Positions 26,310-35,524 are shown, counted from the stretch's first letter. The stretch is DNA of 64,000 nt from Delftia sp. PS-11 (GCF_029870285.1 NZ_JACSYA010000029.1:1-64000), one strand, 5' to 3'. Program-made: numbers and translations. Notes: generated by a model from the sequence alone, not told the origin.

Positions 26310-27385
26310 GGCCGCTCCCCTTCATGCAGATGCTGCTGCAGCGCCGCGCGGTCGAGCGCCATCAGGCCCAGGGCCTCGAAGGTGCGCGGCCCCTGGCGCA
26401 GGTCGCGCCCGAGAAAGCCGCCCACGACGGCCAGCAGGCCATGCGCAATGGGCGCATCGACCTGCGCCCATCGCGCGGCCGAGGCGAGCAGGGCCAGGCC
26501 CATCTCGGTGTCTTCCGTGATGTAGCGGTGGTGGTGCAGATCAATGTGCTCGCGCCAGTCGCCGGACTGGACCAGCCGCTGGTGCGCGTCGCCGTACATC
26601 CACTGGTCGTTGCGGTAGTGGTCGGCCAGCGGATAGTGGGGCGCGCCATAGCCCAGCGCCTCGCGCACCGCCATGCGCTCATGGTCGAGGCGGTCGGTCA
26701 CGGCGCGCACTGCGGCCTGCGTGCCTTCGTTGTGGATGTCCCAGCGCTCGAAGTGCTGCAGCGGCGCCGCATTCATCACCATCAGCGGCGGATGGATCAC
26801 CGGGCCCGCGTTCATCAGCGCGCCCGACAGCGCATCGCCGCAGGCATGTACGCACGGATAGGCCTCGCGGATCACGGCAATGGCCTCGGCCTGCCTGCGC
26901 GCCGGGTACACGCCGGTGGGCAGGCGCAGGGCGCGGACCGTGATGCGGACTTCGCGCTCTCCGTGCTTGCGCGCCAGATAGGGCAGCGTGCCGGTTTCGG
27001 CCCATGCCACATCGGCCCGGCTGCCGGCCGCCCGCACCTGCCGGGCCATCACATAGCTGCCGAACGTGCCCGGCGGCAGGAACACAACCTGCCCGTCGGC
27101 CAGATGCGGCGCCATCGCGGCGGCGATATCGGCCTGGGCCGTGGCAGGGCTCGGGATCACGATCAGCTGCGCGCCGCGCAGGGCCTGGCCGATATCGGGC
27201 GTCGCCAGCGCCAGCGGCACCTCGCGGCGGCCCTCGGCATCCTCCAGGAGGATGGTGCCGGCCGCCGCCAGCGGCGCCAGCGCCGAGGCATCGCGCCGCC
27301 ACAGCCGCACTTCATGGCCGGCCTCGGACAGATCCGCCGCCGCTGCATAGCAGCCATGGCCGCCGCCCAGGATGGTGATTTTCAT
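26306..27385 (-). CDS. Opine (octopine/nopaline) dehydrogenase family protein
   Basis: A 359-residue NAD(P)-dependent oxidoreductase. The Rossmann motif is ITILGGGHGCYAAAADLSEAGH, and the central part shows LPPGTFGSYV, WAETGTLPY and NAGPVIHPPLMVMNA, which are characteristic of the octopine/nopaline dehydrogenase C-terminal domain. Relatives reduce imines formed between an amino acid and a keto acid, or oxidise 2-hydroxy acids. AAGGAGG precedes the ATG. Its presence beside an aryl-pyruvate oxidoreductase is unusual; its substrate here is unknown, perhaps an amino-acid conjugate of the aromatic acid. Confidence 0.85.
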   Translation of the reverse strand: MKITILGGGHGCYAAAADLSEAGHEVRLWRRDASALAPLAAAGTILLEDAEGRREVPLALATPDIGQALRGAQLIVIPSPATAQADIAAAMAPHLADGQVVFLPPGTFGSYVMARQVRAAGSRADVAWAETGTLPYLARKHGEREVRITVRALRLPTGVYPARRQAEAIAVIREAYPCVHACGDALSGALMNAGPVIHPPLMVMNAAPLQHFERWDIHNEGTQAAVRAVTDRLDHERMAVREALGYGAPHYPLADHYRNDQWMYGDAHQRLVQSGDWREHIDLHHHRYITEDTEMGLALLASAARWAQVDAPIAHGLLAVVGGFLGRDLRQGPRTFEALGLMALDRAALQQHLHEGERP

Positions 27386-27431
27386 GAAGAGGCCTCCTTG
27401 GTGGATACAGGTGGATGGAATCAGCCCGGCA

Positions 27432-28991
27432 TCAGTCCAGCGCATGGCGCTGCAGCGCGGCCCGCAGCGCATGGCCGTGCTCGTCCGCAAGCGCGGCCTC
27501 GCGCAGCGCCCGCAGCGTGGCGGGCGCCAGCGCGGCGCCTGCGCACTGCACGGCCTGCATCAGCCGCTGGAAGCTGGCCAGGCCGCGCGCATGGGTGTCG
27601 CCATAGCCCTTGACCAGCCGCTGGCACTGGGCCACCTCGGCGGCCAGGGCCGGGTTGAAAGCAGCCGTGGCGGCAATCTGCGCCAGCCATTGCTCGATGC
27701 GTGCGTTTTCGTGCTGGTAGCGCAGCGATCCGCGCCGCAGGCCGCGCAGCCGTGCCAGGCTCCACAGCAGCAAAAAACCGCGCAGCGAACTGGTGGACAC
27801 GGTGCGCCCGCTGCGCGTCCAGCGCGCCACCATGCGGTGCACCGCATGCGGCCGGGCCAGCCAGCGGCCCAGGCCCGCAGGCAGGGTGTCGCAGACCTCC
27901 TCGATGCGCGGGTGCATGAATTCGTGGATGGCGATCTGCTGCCCGGCCTGCAGCCGCACCTCGGACTGCACGCGCTCGAACCGGCTGGCGCGCGTCTTGA
28001 GGTCGGCCACGCGCACCGTGTCCTCGTAGGACATCCACAGCGCCAGATGGCGGGCGGTATCGCGCAGCAGGGCGCCCGTGCCATCGCAGGGCAGGGCCTG
28101 CACGGCCTGCAGCCGGTCCAGGTAGAGCGCGGCGTAGGCCGGGTCCTGGTAGTCGATCAGGCGGCGCACGCCTTCGGTGATGAGCGCCTGGGCATGGCCG
28201 GGAAAACCGGCCACGCGCGCCAGCAGGGCAGCCACGGCAGGATCGCGCGGGGCGCGGGCTGGTGGCGCGCCGGCGCCCGGCACGCCAGCGCCCGACGCAC
28301 CGGCGCCCGACGCACCGGCGCCCGACGCTTCGGCGCCAGCATCCGGGGCCTGCGGCGCGGGGCCTGCCGCCCGCGCATAGGCGGCGCCGAAAGCCTTCAG
28401 GCTGGACGGCACGCCCACGCCGCCACGTTCGATCGTGGCCTCGAACTGCGCGCGGCTCCAGGGCAGCACGCCGGTGGCGGCCAGCGCGCCGAACAGTGCG
28501 GCGCTGACCACGCTGGCGGCCTGCTCGGCCACCTGGGCCATGTCGAAGCCCACGAAGCGCTGCGCCGACTGGCGGGCATGAGCCAGCAGCGCATCGCTGT
28601 CCACGCGGCCATCGCCCATGGCGGTTTTCTCGGCGATGGAATAAACCCGGTGGGTGGATGCCACCAGGGTCGTGCGCTCGGGCGTGACCAGGCCGCGCTG
28701 CACGGCGCGGCCTGCCTCCATGAGTTCGGAGGCCAGCACCACATCCACATCGCCGGGCAGCGGCATCAGCGCCAGCACGGGCTGGCCGCCGTCCTGCTGC
28801 GCCCTGGCCTGGGCAAACATCTCGACGTAGTAGATGGTAGCGCCCGTGCGCTGCGCCACGCCGGGCACGGAGGTGCTCTGGGCGATGTAGCCGTTGTGCT
28901 CCGCGAGATCGACGATCCAGTCGGCCAGCACGCCGCCGCCCTCGCCGCCCATGGCCAGGATGGCGATCTTGATCGGTTGGGGATTTGCCAT
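27432..28991 (-). CDS. iorB: Indolepyruvate ferredoxin oxidoreductase, gamma/beta-type subunit with C-terminal extension
   Basis: A 519-residue protein. Residues 1-200 form the 2-oxoacid:acceptor oxidoreductase gamma domain (AILAMGGEGGGVLADWIVDLA, VPGVAQRTGATIYYVE). A Gly/Ala/Ser/Pro linker follows at about 205-240, encoded in part by a 15-bp tandem repeat, then a roughly 270-residue extension that looks like DUF6537. With IorA it converts indole-3-pyruvate and CoA to indole-3-acetyl-CoA and CO2 with reduction of ferredoxin. It starts ten bases after the iorA stop. In many proteobacteria these domains are fused in one ~1150-residue chain; here they are split. Confidence 0.9.
   Translation of the reverse strand: MANPQPIKIAILAMGGEGGGVLADWIVDLAEHNGYIAQSTSVPGVAQRTGATIYYVEMFAQARAQQDGGQPVLALMPLPGDVDVVLASELMEAGRAVQRGLVTPERTTLVASTHRVYSIAEKTAMGDGRVDSDALLAHARQSAQRFVGFDMAQVAEQAASVVSAALFGALAATGVLPWSRAQFEATIERGGVGVPSSLKAFGAAYARAAGPAPQAPDAGAEASGAGASGAGASGAGVPGAGAPPARAPRDPAVAALLARVAGFPGHAQALITEGVRRLIDYQDPAYAALYLDRLQAVQALPCDGTGALLRDTARHLALWMSYEDTVRVADLKTRASRFERVQSEVRLQAGQQIAIHEFMHPRIEEVCDTLPAGLGRWLARPHAVHRMVARWTRSGRTVSTSSLRGFLLLWSLARLRGLRRGSLRYQHENARIEQWLAQIAATAAFNPALAAEVAQCQRLVKGYGDTHARGLASFQRLMQAVQCAGAALAPATLRALREAALADEHGHALRAALQRHALD
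28290..28334. repeat. Three tandem 15-bp units in the iorB linker
   Basis: Units GCCCGACGCACCGGC, the same again, and GCCCGACGCTTCGGC lie in frame. They encode the GASGA-type linker. Expansion or contraction would only change linker length. Confidence 0.9.
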
Positions 28992-29001
28992 GCCTGCGCC
29001 C

Positions 29002-31167
29002 TCAGAAATCGTAGCGCGCGCGCCGCTGCTGGTCGCGGGCCTGCAGCCGGCTGATCACGGCGGTGCGCAGGCGCTGGCGCCAGCGGTCCCAGCGCGTAGG
29101 GTTGCTGACGATCTGCGCACGGTAGAACGAAGGGCAGAGCACGGCCGCATGCGCCACCTCGCCGCACAGGCCGCAGCCCACGCAGCTGTCGATGACCGTG
29201 GCGACGGGATCGGTGCGCAGCGGGTCGGGATGGGCACGGATGGACAGCGACGGGCAGCCCGAAAGGCGGATGCAGGAATGGTCGCCCGTGCAGGTCTCCG
29301 GGTCCACGCCGAAGCGCTCGCGCACCACGCGCTGGCCGCTGGCGATGGCCTGGCGGAGCTTGGGCTTTTCGCGGCGCTGCAGGTTCAGCATGCACTCGCT
29401 TTGCGCAATCAGCACCTTGGGCCCTCTGGCGGTGGTGGTCAGCGCCTCGCGCAGCGTGGCCACCATGGTCTTGAGGTCGTAGGTACGGCGCACGGTCCGC
29501 ACCCAGTCCACGCCCACGCCGCGCACCGCCGACTCGATCGCATGGTTGGTGCTGCGCGTGGGGTTGGACGCCCTGGAGGAAAGAATGTCCTGCCCGCCCG
29601 TGGCCGAGGTATAGCTGTTGTCCACGACGATGGTCAGGTTGTCGCTGCGGTTGAACACCGCATTGGCGATGCCGCTGGTCAGGCCGTTGTGCCAGAAGCC
29701 GCCGTCGCCCATGACCGAAACCACGCGCTTGCCGCCATCGCGCGGCTGCACGGGATTGAAGGCCGCCGCCCCCGCCGCGCCCAGGCCGTAGCCCATGGTG
29801 GTGTTGCCCAGATTGAAGGGCGGCAGGATGGAAAACAGGTGGCAGCCGATGTCCGCGCTCACATGGTGCGGGCCCAGCTCGCGTTCGAGCAGCTTCATCG
29901 CCGTGAAGATCGGCCGCTCGGGGCAGCCGGTGCAAAACCCCGGCGGACGCGGCTGCACGCTGGCCTCTAGCGGCTGCGCGGGCCCGGCAGGCACAGGCTT
30001 GAGGGCAATGGTCCTGCGCGGCGCGGGCGCGGGCTGCAGCAGGCCATGCGCCTGCAAAAAGGCGCGCACCCCCTTGAGCACGGCCGCCGTGGTGTATTCG
30101 CCAAACGCCGGCAGCAGATCCTTGCCGTGCAGCGCGGTGGCCGAGCCGGCCTGGCGCAGGACGGCCGCCATGTTCTGCTCGACAAAGTGGGGCTGTCCCT
30201 CCTCGACCACCAGCAGGGCGCGCTTGCCCTCGCAAAAACGCAGCAGCTCGCTGTCCACCAGCGGATAGGCCACGTTCATCACATACAGGGGAATCTGCGT
30301 GTTGCCGTAGGCATCGGCCAGCTCCAGCTTCTGCAGCGCCCGGATCAGACTGTTGTAGCTGCCGCCCAGACAGGCGATGCCGACATCGGCAACGTCCGCC
30401 GCAAAGAACTCGTTGAGGCCCCGCTCCTCGATGAAGCGTACGGCCGCAGGCCAGCGCTGGCGCAGCTTTTCCTGCTCGTGCAGGAAACTGGCGGGCGGCA
30501 GCACGATGCGGTCCACATCGCGCTGCGGCTGCGCCATGGCCTGCTCGATCGTGTAGGCCGGCCGCCGGTTGTCGCTGGCGATGAACTGCCCATGCACATG
30601 GCAGGCCCGGATGCGCAGCTGCAGCATCACGGGCGTGTGACTGGCCTCGGAAAGCTCGAAGCCGTCCTTGACCGCCTGCACGATGCTGGGCAGGTTGGGG
30701 CGCGGGTCCAGCAGCCAGATCTGGGACTTCATCGCAAAGGCGTGGCTGCGCTCCTGCATGATGGACGAGCCCTCGCCGTAGTCCTCGCCCACGATGACCA
30801 GCGCCCCGCCCCGCACGCCGCCCGATGCCAGATTGGCCAGCGCATCGGATGCGACATTCGTGCCCACCGTCGCCTTGAAGGTCACGGCGCCGCGCAGCGG
30901 ATAGTTGACCGAGGCCGCCAGCGTGGCCGCCGCCGTGGCCTCGCTGGCGCTGTTCTCGAAGCGGATGCCCTGCTCGGCCAGGATGTCCTGCGCATCGGCC
31001 AGCACATCCATCAGGTGCGAGATGGGCGCGCCCTGGTAGCCCGCCACATAGTTCACGCCCGACTCCAGCAGCGCCTTGGTCACGGCCAGGATGCCCTCGC
31101 CCCGGAACACCTCGCCAGCGCCCAGGCGCAGCTTTCTGACCTCTTCGACAAACGAGCGTTCTGCCAT
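29002..31167 (-). CDS. iorA: Indolepyruvate ferredoxin oxidoreductase alpha subunit
   Basis: A 721-residue protein. The pyrimidine-binding half is at the N-terminus (YVAGYQGAPISHLMDVL), and the TPP-binding half has GDGGFWHNGLTSGI and VVDNSYTSATGGQ. Cys-rich segments near the end (CTGDHSCIRLSGC and SCVGCGLCGEVAHAAVLC) bind iron-sulfur clusters. It decarboxylates an aryl pyruvate to the aryl-acetyl-CoA. It is the first gene of the long leftward operon. I choose the ATG at 31167 (AAGGG upstream), because longer starts would run through the promoter. The 5' leader would then be about 50 bases. Confidence 0.93.
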   Translation of the reverse strand: MAERSFVEEVRKLRLGAGEVFRGEGILAVTKALLESGVNYVAGYQGAPISHLMDVLADAQDILAEQGIRFENSASEATAAATLAASVNYPLRGAVTFKATVGTNVASDALANLASGGVRGGALVIVGEDYGEGSSIMQERSHAFAMKSQIWLLDPRPNLPSIVQAVKDGFELSEASHTPVMLQLRIRACHVHGQFIASDNRRPAYTIEQAMAQPQRDVDRIVLPPASFLHEQEKLRQRWPAAVRFIEERGLNEFFAADVADVGIACLGGSYNSLIRALQKLELADAYGNTQIPLYVMNVAYPLVDSELLRFCEGKRALLVVEEGQPHFVEQNMAAVLRQAGSATALHGKDLLPAFGEYTTAAVLKGVRAFLQAHGLLQPAPAPRRTIALKPVPAGPAQPLEASVQPRPPGFCTGCPERPIFTAMKLLERELGPHHVSADIGCHLFSILPPFNLGNTTMGYGLGAAGAAAFNPVQPRDGGKRVVSVMGDGGFWHNGLTSGIANAVFNRSDNLTIVVDNSYTSATGGQDILSSRASNPTRSTNHAIESAVRGVGVDWVRTVRRTYDLKTMVATLREALTTTARGPKVLIAQSECMLNLQRREKPKLRQAIASGQRVVRERFGVDPETCTGDHSCIRLSGCPSLSIRAHPDPLRTDPVATVIDSCVGCGLCGEVAHAAVLCPSFYRAQIVSNPTRWDRWRQRLRTAVISRLQARDQQRRARYDF

Positions 31168-31208
31168 CTCGGAGCCCTTCGCATGGACCGCGTGGGGAGC
31201 GGTAATCG

Positions 31209-31266
31209 ATGATTTTGGATGGAATATGACATGCATCAACCCTAAAGTAAATGCATCCAAAATCAT
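31209..31266 (-). promoter_or_regulatory. Promoter of the catabolic operon framed by a 13-bp inverted repeat
   Basis: ATGATTTTGGATG (31209-31221) and its exact complement CATCCAAAATCAT (31254-31266) lie 32 bp apart. Read leftward, the space between them holds TTTACT (31251-31246), 17 bases, then CATATT (31228-31223), a fair sigma-70 pair. One arm abuts the -35 element and the other begins just after the -10, over the expected start site. This is a classic repressor layout, and the convergent marR product is the obvious candidate to bind it. Confidence 0.7.
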
Positions 31267-31464
31267 GGTTTTCCCAGGCTTCTTGCACATGGCGTGCAGG
31301 CGTCAAGTGAGCAAAGAGCGCCAGAGCATGGCAAGTGCTCAATGGACATGCATGCATCACGCAGGACCGAATCTGCCCTTCACAAGCAGGCCCCCCATGA
31401 AGGCGCATGCGGCCAAAGCCCTGCCAACCCGTCAGCGCCCATGACAGGGCACAATGCGCACCCC

Positions 31465-31863
31465 ATGAAATCCTCCATCCGCATCGTTGACGTTGACCGC
31501 CTGGACACCTGGAGCAAGTACAAGCCGGGGCTGTGCGACAGCTGCGCAGCCAATTGCTGCACCATGCCGCTGGAGGTGCAGCTGCCCGACCTGGTGCGGC
31601 TGGGGCTGGTAGATCCGTTCGAGGTGGACAACGTGGAGCCCCGGCTCATTGCCCGGCGACTGATGAAGATGCGGCTCATCGACCACTACAACCCCAAGCA
31701 CAACCTCTTCACCATGGCGCGGCGCGCGGGCGGGGACTGCCATTTCCTGGATGCGCAGACGCGCCGTTGCACGGTCTATGAGCAGCGGCCCGAGACCTGC
31801 CGGCTGCACCCCAAGAAAGGCCCCAGGCCCGGCTACTGCGCCTACGGGCACAAGGGGCGCTGA
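31465..31863 (+). CDS. YkgJ-family cysteine-cluster protein
   Basis: A 132-residue protein of the YkgJ/UPF0153 type. The Cys pattern is visible: CDSCAANCCTM near residues 25-35, then DCHFLDAQTRRCTVY and RPETCRLHP further on. Such proteins bind an iron-sulfur or zinc cluster, and their role is not known. It is transcribed away from the catabolic operon and converges with the sensor kinase gene. The ATG at 31465 is preferred; an in-frame ATG lies at 31441. Confidence 0.85.
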   Translation: MKSSIRIVDVDRLDTWSKYKPGLCDSCAANCCTMPLEVQLPDLVRLGLVDPFEVDNVEPRLIARRLMKMRLIDHYNPKHNLFTMARRAGGDCHFLDAQTRRCTVYEQRPETCRLHPKKGPRPGYCAYGHKGR

Positions 31864-31891
31864 GGGGCCCCTGTGGCACCCTCTGGCCGCT

Positions 31892-33292
31892 TCACGCAGC
31901 GGGCAGGCAGGGCAGCCAGATGCGGGCCAGCAGGCCCGGGCGGGTGTTCTCGAAACTGAGCCGGCCGCCGTGCAGCTGCACGATGGCCAGCACGCTGGCC
32001 AGGCCCAGGCCGTAGCCCTGGCGCTGCGATTCGGCGCGGTAAAAGCGCGTGCACATCTTCTCGCGGGTCTGCTCGTCCACGCCGGGGCCCTGGTCCTGGA
32101 CGATGATTTCCACGCCCCAGGCGCCGCCATCGATGCCATGCTCATGGGCCACTCCCGCGCGCAGCAGCATGTCGGCGCCATGGACGCTGCCGGGCAAGCA
32201 GCCGTACTTGATGGCGTTGTCCACCAGATTGGCCACGGCACTGGCCAGCAGATCGCCATCGCCCAGTGCCATGGGCGCGCCCTCGACATCCAGGCGCAGC
32301 ACGCCGCCCGCATCCTCGACCAGGGGCTCGTAGAACTCGACCACATCGACCAGCAGCGCCCGCAGGTCCACGGATGCAAAGTTCTTGCGGCTGGCACCGC
32401 TTTCCACTTCGGCAATCTGCAGCAGCTTGTCAAAGACCACGCCCAGCTCGGCCACTTCCTCGGCCACCAGCGCCAGCGTCTCGTTCTTTTCCTCGGCCGA
32501 TGCCTGCTGGGCATTGCGCAGGCGCAGCAGGATGCGTGTCAGCGGCGTGCGCAGGTTGTGGGCGATGGTGTTGGAGACATGGCGTATGCCATCCATCAGC
32601 AGCTCCAGCCGGTCGAGCATGGCATTGATATCGCGGTTGAGCAGGGTGAATTCATCGTCCCTGCGCGTGACCGGAATGCGCTGGCGCAGATCGCCCGTGG
32701 CCACGCGCGCCATGGTGCTGCGGATATCGGCGGCACGCTCCTCCACCACGCGGCGAAAGGCTGCCGCGCCCAGCACCGCCATGCCCAGGGCCACCAGCCC
32801 GGCGATCAGGCTGGCGCGGCCAAAGAGATCCTCCACATCGCTTTGCGCCTGCATGTCGCTGCCCACGGCCAGCAGCTTGCCATCGGGCAGCCGGGCCACG
32901 GCCACGCGCCCCGCGATCAGCCGGCCATTGCGCCGCACCTTGAGGTCGCGCACCCCCAGGTCCGTGAGTCGGCGCGCGGGCACCACCTCGGCGTTGCCGA
33001 TGATGGGAACGCCCGAGGCATGGGTGAGGATGAGGATTTCGGTATCGGTATTGACGCCATCGATCAGGGTCTGCTGGATCTCGGCTTCCAGCGCGGCATC
33101 GCCGTAGAGTTCGCTGTGCTCGACCAGGCGGCGCAGGTGGTTCTCGGCCTGGCGGTCCATGCGTGCGCGCAGCACGCCCACAGTCTGCACATAGAACACC
33201 GACAGCACGATGGACATGGTCAGCACCAGCAACACGCCATAGGTCAGCGCCAGCCGGAAGGCCGTGGAACTCCAGGGTTTGGCCAGCGGCAT
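31892..33292 (-). CDS. Sensor histidine kinase of the efflux-linked two-component system
   Basis: A 466-residue kinase. An N-terminal membrane helix (LALTYGVLLVLTMSIVLSVF) and a second near 160-180 enclose a periplasmic domain of about 120 residues. HAMP follows, then the His phosphoacceptor in HNLRTPLTRI and an ATPase domain with NLVDNAIKYG, DQGPGV and GYGLGLASV. It presumably senses a metal in the periplasm and phosphorylates the response regulator whose stop overlaps its start (TGATG). Placement after czcBAC suggests a role in their control, as for CzcS/CopS-type kinases. Confidence 0.9.
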   Translation of the reverse strand: MPLAKPWSSTAFRLALTYGVLLVLTMSIVLSVFYVQTVGVLRARMDRQAENHLRRLVEHSELYGDAALEAEIQQTLIDGVNTDTEILILTHASGVPIIGNAEVVPARRLTDLGVRDLKVRRNGRLIAGRVAVARLPDGKLLAVGSDMQAQSDVEDLFGRASLIAGLVALGMAVLGAAAFRRVVEERAADIRSTMARVATGDLRQRIPVTRRDDEFTLLNRDINAMLDRLELLMDGIRHVSNTIAHNLRTPLTRILLRLRNAQQASAEEKNETLALVAEEVAELGVVFDKLLQIAEVESGASRKNFASVDLRALLVDVVEFYEPLVEDAGGVLRLDVEGAPMALGDGDLLASAVANLVDNAIKYGCLPGSVHGADMLLRAGVAHEHGIDGGAWGVEIIVQDQGPGVDEQTREKMCTRFYRAESQRQGYGLGLASVLAIVQLHGGRLSFENTRPGLLARIWLPCLPAA

Positions 33293-33996
33293 CAGGCCAC
33301 CTGCGGCAGGTCCTGCGGACGGTCCGACAGGCTGTAGCCTACGCCGCGCACGGTATGGATCAGCGCAGGCTCGAAGCCTTTGTCCACCTTGCCGCGCAGG
33401 CGGCTGATGTGCACATCGATGACGTTGGTCTGGGGGTCGAAGCGGTAGTCCCACACGGATTCGAGCAGCATGGTGCGCGTGACGATCTGGTGGGCATGCT
33501 GCATCAGAAAGGCCAGCAGGCGGAACTCGCGCGGCTGCAGCGCCAGCGGCTGGCCCGCGCGCTCGGCGCTGCGCGACAGCAGGTTCAGGCGCAGGTCGGC
33601 CAGGCGCATCTCGCGCGCGGGCGCGGGAATCTGGGCGCGGCGCACCAGGGCTTCGAGCCGTGCCGACAGCTCGGAGAAGGCAAAGGGCTTGGTCAGGTAG
33701 TCGTCGCAGCCGGCCTTGAGGCCGCGCACGCGCTCGTCGGTGGCCGACAGGGCGCTGAGCACCAGCACCGGCGTCTGCTTGCCCATGGCGCGCAGCGTCT
33801 GCAGAATCTGCAGGCCGTCGAAGCCGTTGGGCAGCATGCGATCCAGGATGATCACATCCCAGCTCTCGCCCACGGCCATCGCGATGCCCTGCACGCCATC
33901 GCTGCACACCGCCACCTGCGCGCCCTGCTGGCGCAGGCCTTCGGCGATGTAGCGCGCGTTGAGCGCGTCGTCTTCGATGATGAGATAGCGGTACAT
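33292..33996 (-). CDS. OmpR-family response regulator
   Basis: A 234-residue regulator. The receiver has the acidic pair E8/D9-D10, the phosphoacceptor D52 (VIILDRMLP) and K103 (YLTKPF). The C-terminal winged helix shows LLESVWDYRFDPQTNVIDVHISRLRGKVD and HTVRGVGYSL. It resembles CzcR/CopR/IrlR regulators of metal efflux. I start it at ATG 33996, directly at the receiver; longer starts add an unlikely tail. It lies 190 bp after czcC. Confidence 0.92.
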   Translation of the reverse strand: MYRYLIIEDDALNARYIAEGLRQQGAQVAVCSDGVQGIAMAVGESWDVIILDRMLPNGFDGLQILQTLRAMGKQTPVLVLSALSATDERVRGLKAGCDDYLTKPFAFSELSARLEALVRRAQIPAPAREMRLADLRLNLLSRSAERAGQPLALQPREFRLLAFLMQHAHQIVTRTMLLESVWDYRFDPQTNVIDVHISRLRGKVDKGFEPALIHTVRGVGYSLSDRPQDLPQVA

Positions 33997-34186
33997 GCGG
34001 GCGACAGGGTCTGTCTCGAAACTCAGACAGACACTATACGGCTCGCCAGGTTTCGCCGCCGGGGGAGGGGATGCCGACATGTCTAACACCTCTGTCCAAT
34101 GCCAATGACCTGCAAGCCATGCCGCCGGCGCGCCTGGCGCAACAGGGTGGCGGGCAGCAGCCCGCCCGGCACCGCAGCGAGGCGGC

Positions 34187-35524
34187 TCAGGGGGTCACCC
34201 ATGCCGTTCCGCTGGCCACGCGCACCTGCCACTCGGCCAGCAGCATCTCCTTGACCAGGTCCAGGTGCTCCAGGCGGTGCTCGTTGATGGAGCCCAGCGA
34301 ATCGATCAGCTCCAGGATGGAGCCCTGGCCCAGCTTGTAGGCATCCTGGGCCATCTGGTGCAGCGGCGCGATCTGGGCCAGGCCCTGCTTTTCGTAGGCA
34401 CGCACGGCATCACGGCGCAGCTTGAGCTGCTTGAGAGCGCGCTGCAGTTCCGTGCGGGCCTCGATCAGGGCGGCGTCGTAGCGCAGCTGGGCCTGTTCGG
34501 CCTCGACCTGCGCCCGCGCGATCTGGCCTTCGCGGCGGTCGAACAGCGGCAGCTCCATCGAGACGCCAATCTGGTTGTAGTTGCCGTCGAGCCGGTTGCG
34601 CACACGCGCCACGCTGACGCTGGGCGTGGGCAAGGCCTCGCGGCGCTCCAGTTCGATCTTGTGGCGCAGCTGGTCCAGCTCGGCCTGCGCAGCGACCAGG
34701 GCCGGCAGGCGCTGGCGAGCCTCTTCCCACAGCGCCTGCTCGCTGGGCAGCTGCGAGACAGGAACCGCCTGCAGGCTGCCTGCGGCACGCGGCTCCCAAT
34801 GGGGCAGCGCAGCCAGCATGGCGGCGTGCGATGCCGCATCCAGCCAATCGGACTGGGCCTGGTTGACCTGCATGGCCATCTGGGCCTGCTGCAGATTCAG
34901 GCGCGCGCCGTCATAGCGGCTGCGCGCGCCCGCCTCGATCTGGCCGAGCACGATGCGCCCGGCGTTGTTCAGAGCCTCCTGCGCCTCCTTCCACACGGCC
35001 AGGCGCTGCTGTGCCATCAGCAAGTCGATGAAGGCCTGCGCCGCATCGCCCAGCGTGGCGACCACCGCCACATCGACGTTGGCGCGGGCCGTGGCCTCGC
35101 CCTTGCGCGCGTTTTCCATGCGCAGGCGCCGCTGCCCGAAGATGGGCAGGGGCTGCTCGATGCCCCACAGCTTCTCGCCGGGCTTGCTGCCGTACGAGGC
35201 CGTGGGGTTGGGGAAGGCCGCCGCCGTGCGGCTGTCGGCCTGGGCCGCGCTGATCTGCAGCCGGTCGGCGGCCAACCTCGGCTGGTTGCGCACCACCAGC
35301 TGCAGGTACTCCTGCAGGCCCACAGGCGCCTGGGGCGCAGCCGCCGGCGCGGCCTCGGAAGCGGGGGCCGCCGCCGTCATGGCGGGCGCTGCCTGCTGCG
35401 CCAGCGCGGAACCTGCCGCGCAACACAGCGCCACCGCCATCGCCAAGGCGCGATAAGGTGCGCGGTCCGAAAAACCGGCACGGCCCAAGTCAAGGCCGCT
35501 CAGGGGGTGCTTACTCTTTTTCAT
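34187..35524 (-). CDS. czcC: Outer-membrane efflux protein of a CzcCBA system
   Basis: A 445-residue TolC-like outer-membrane channel. A Sec signal ends near SALAQ, then two OEP repeats rich in Ala/Gln/Leu helices follow (LQLVVRNQPRLAADRLQISAAQ and LDQLRHKIELERREALP), with the strand VSMELPLFDRREGQI. It forms the exit duct for the CzcA pump. Its start overlaps the end of czcA by 14 bp. Confidence 0.9.
   Translation of the reverse strand: MKKSKHPLSGLDLGRAGFSDRAPYRALAMAVALCCAAGSALAQQAAPAMTAAAPASEAAPAAAPQAPVGLQEYLQLVVRNQPRLAADRLQISAAQADSRTAAAFPNPTASYGSKPGEKLWGIEQPLPIFGQRRLRMENARKGEATARANVDVAVVATLGDAAQAFIDLLMAQQRLAVWKEAQEALNNAGRIVLGQIEAGARSRYDGARLNLQQAQMAMQVNQAQSDWLDAASHAAMLAALPHWEPRAAGSLQAVPVSQLPSEQALWEEARQRLPALVAAQAELDQLRHKIELERREALPTPSVSVARVRNRLDGNYNQIGVSMELPLFDRREGQIARAQVEAEQAQLRYDAALIEARTELQRALKQLKLRRDAVRAYEKQGLAQIAPLHQMAQDAYKLGQGSILELIDSLGSINEHRLEHLDLVKEMLLAEWQVRVASGTAWVTP

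Noticed and set aside
28766..31408. Extra reverse-strand 880-codon frame over iorA
   Set aside because: It is an out-of-frame shadow, low in complexity and rich in Arg/Gly/Ala; the iorA frame has all cofactor motifs.
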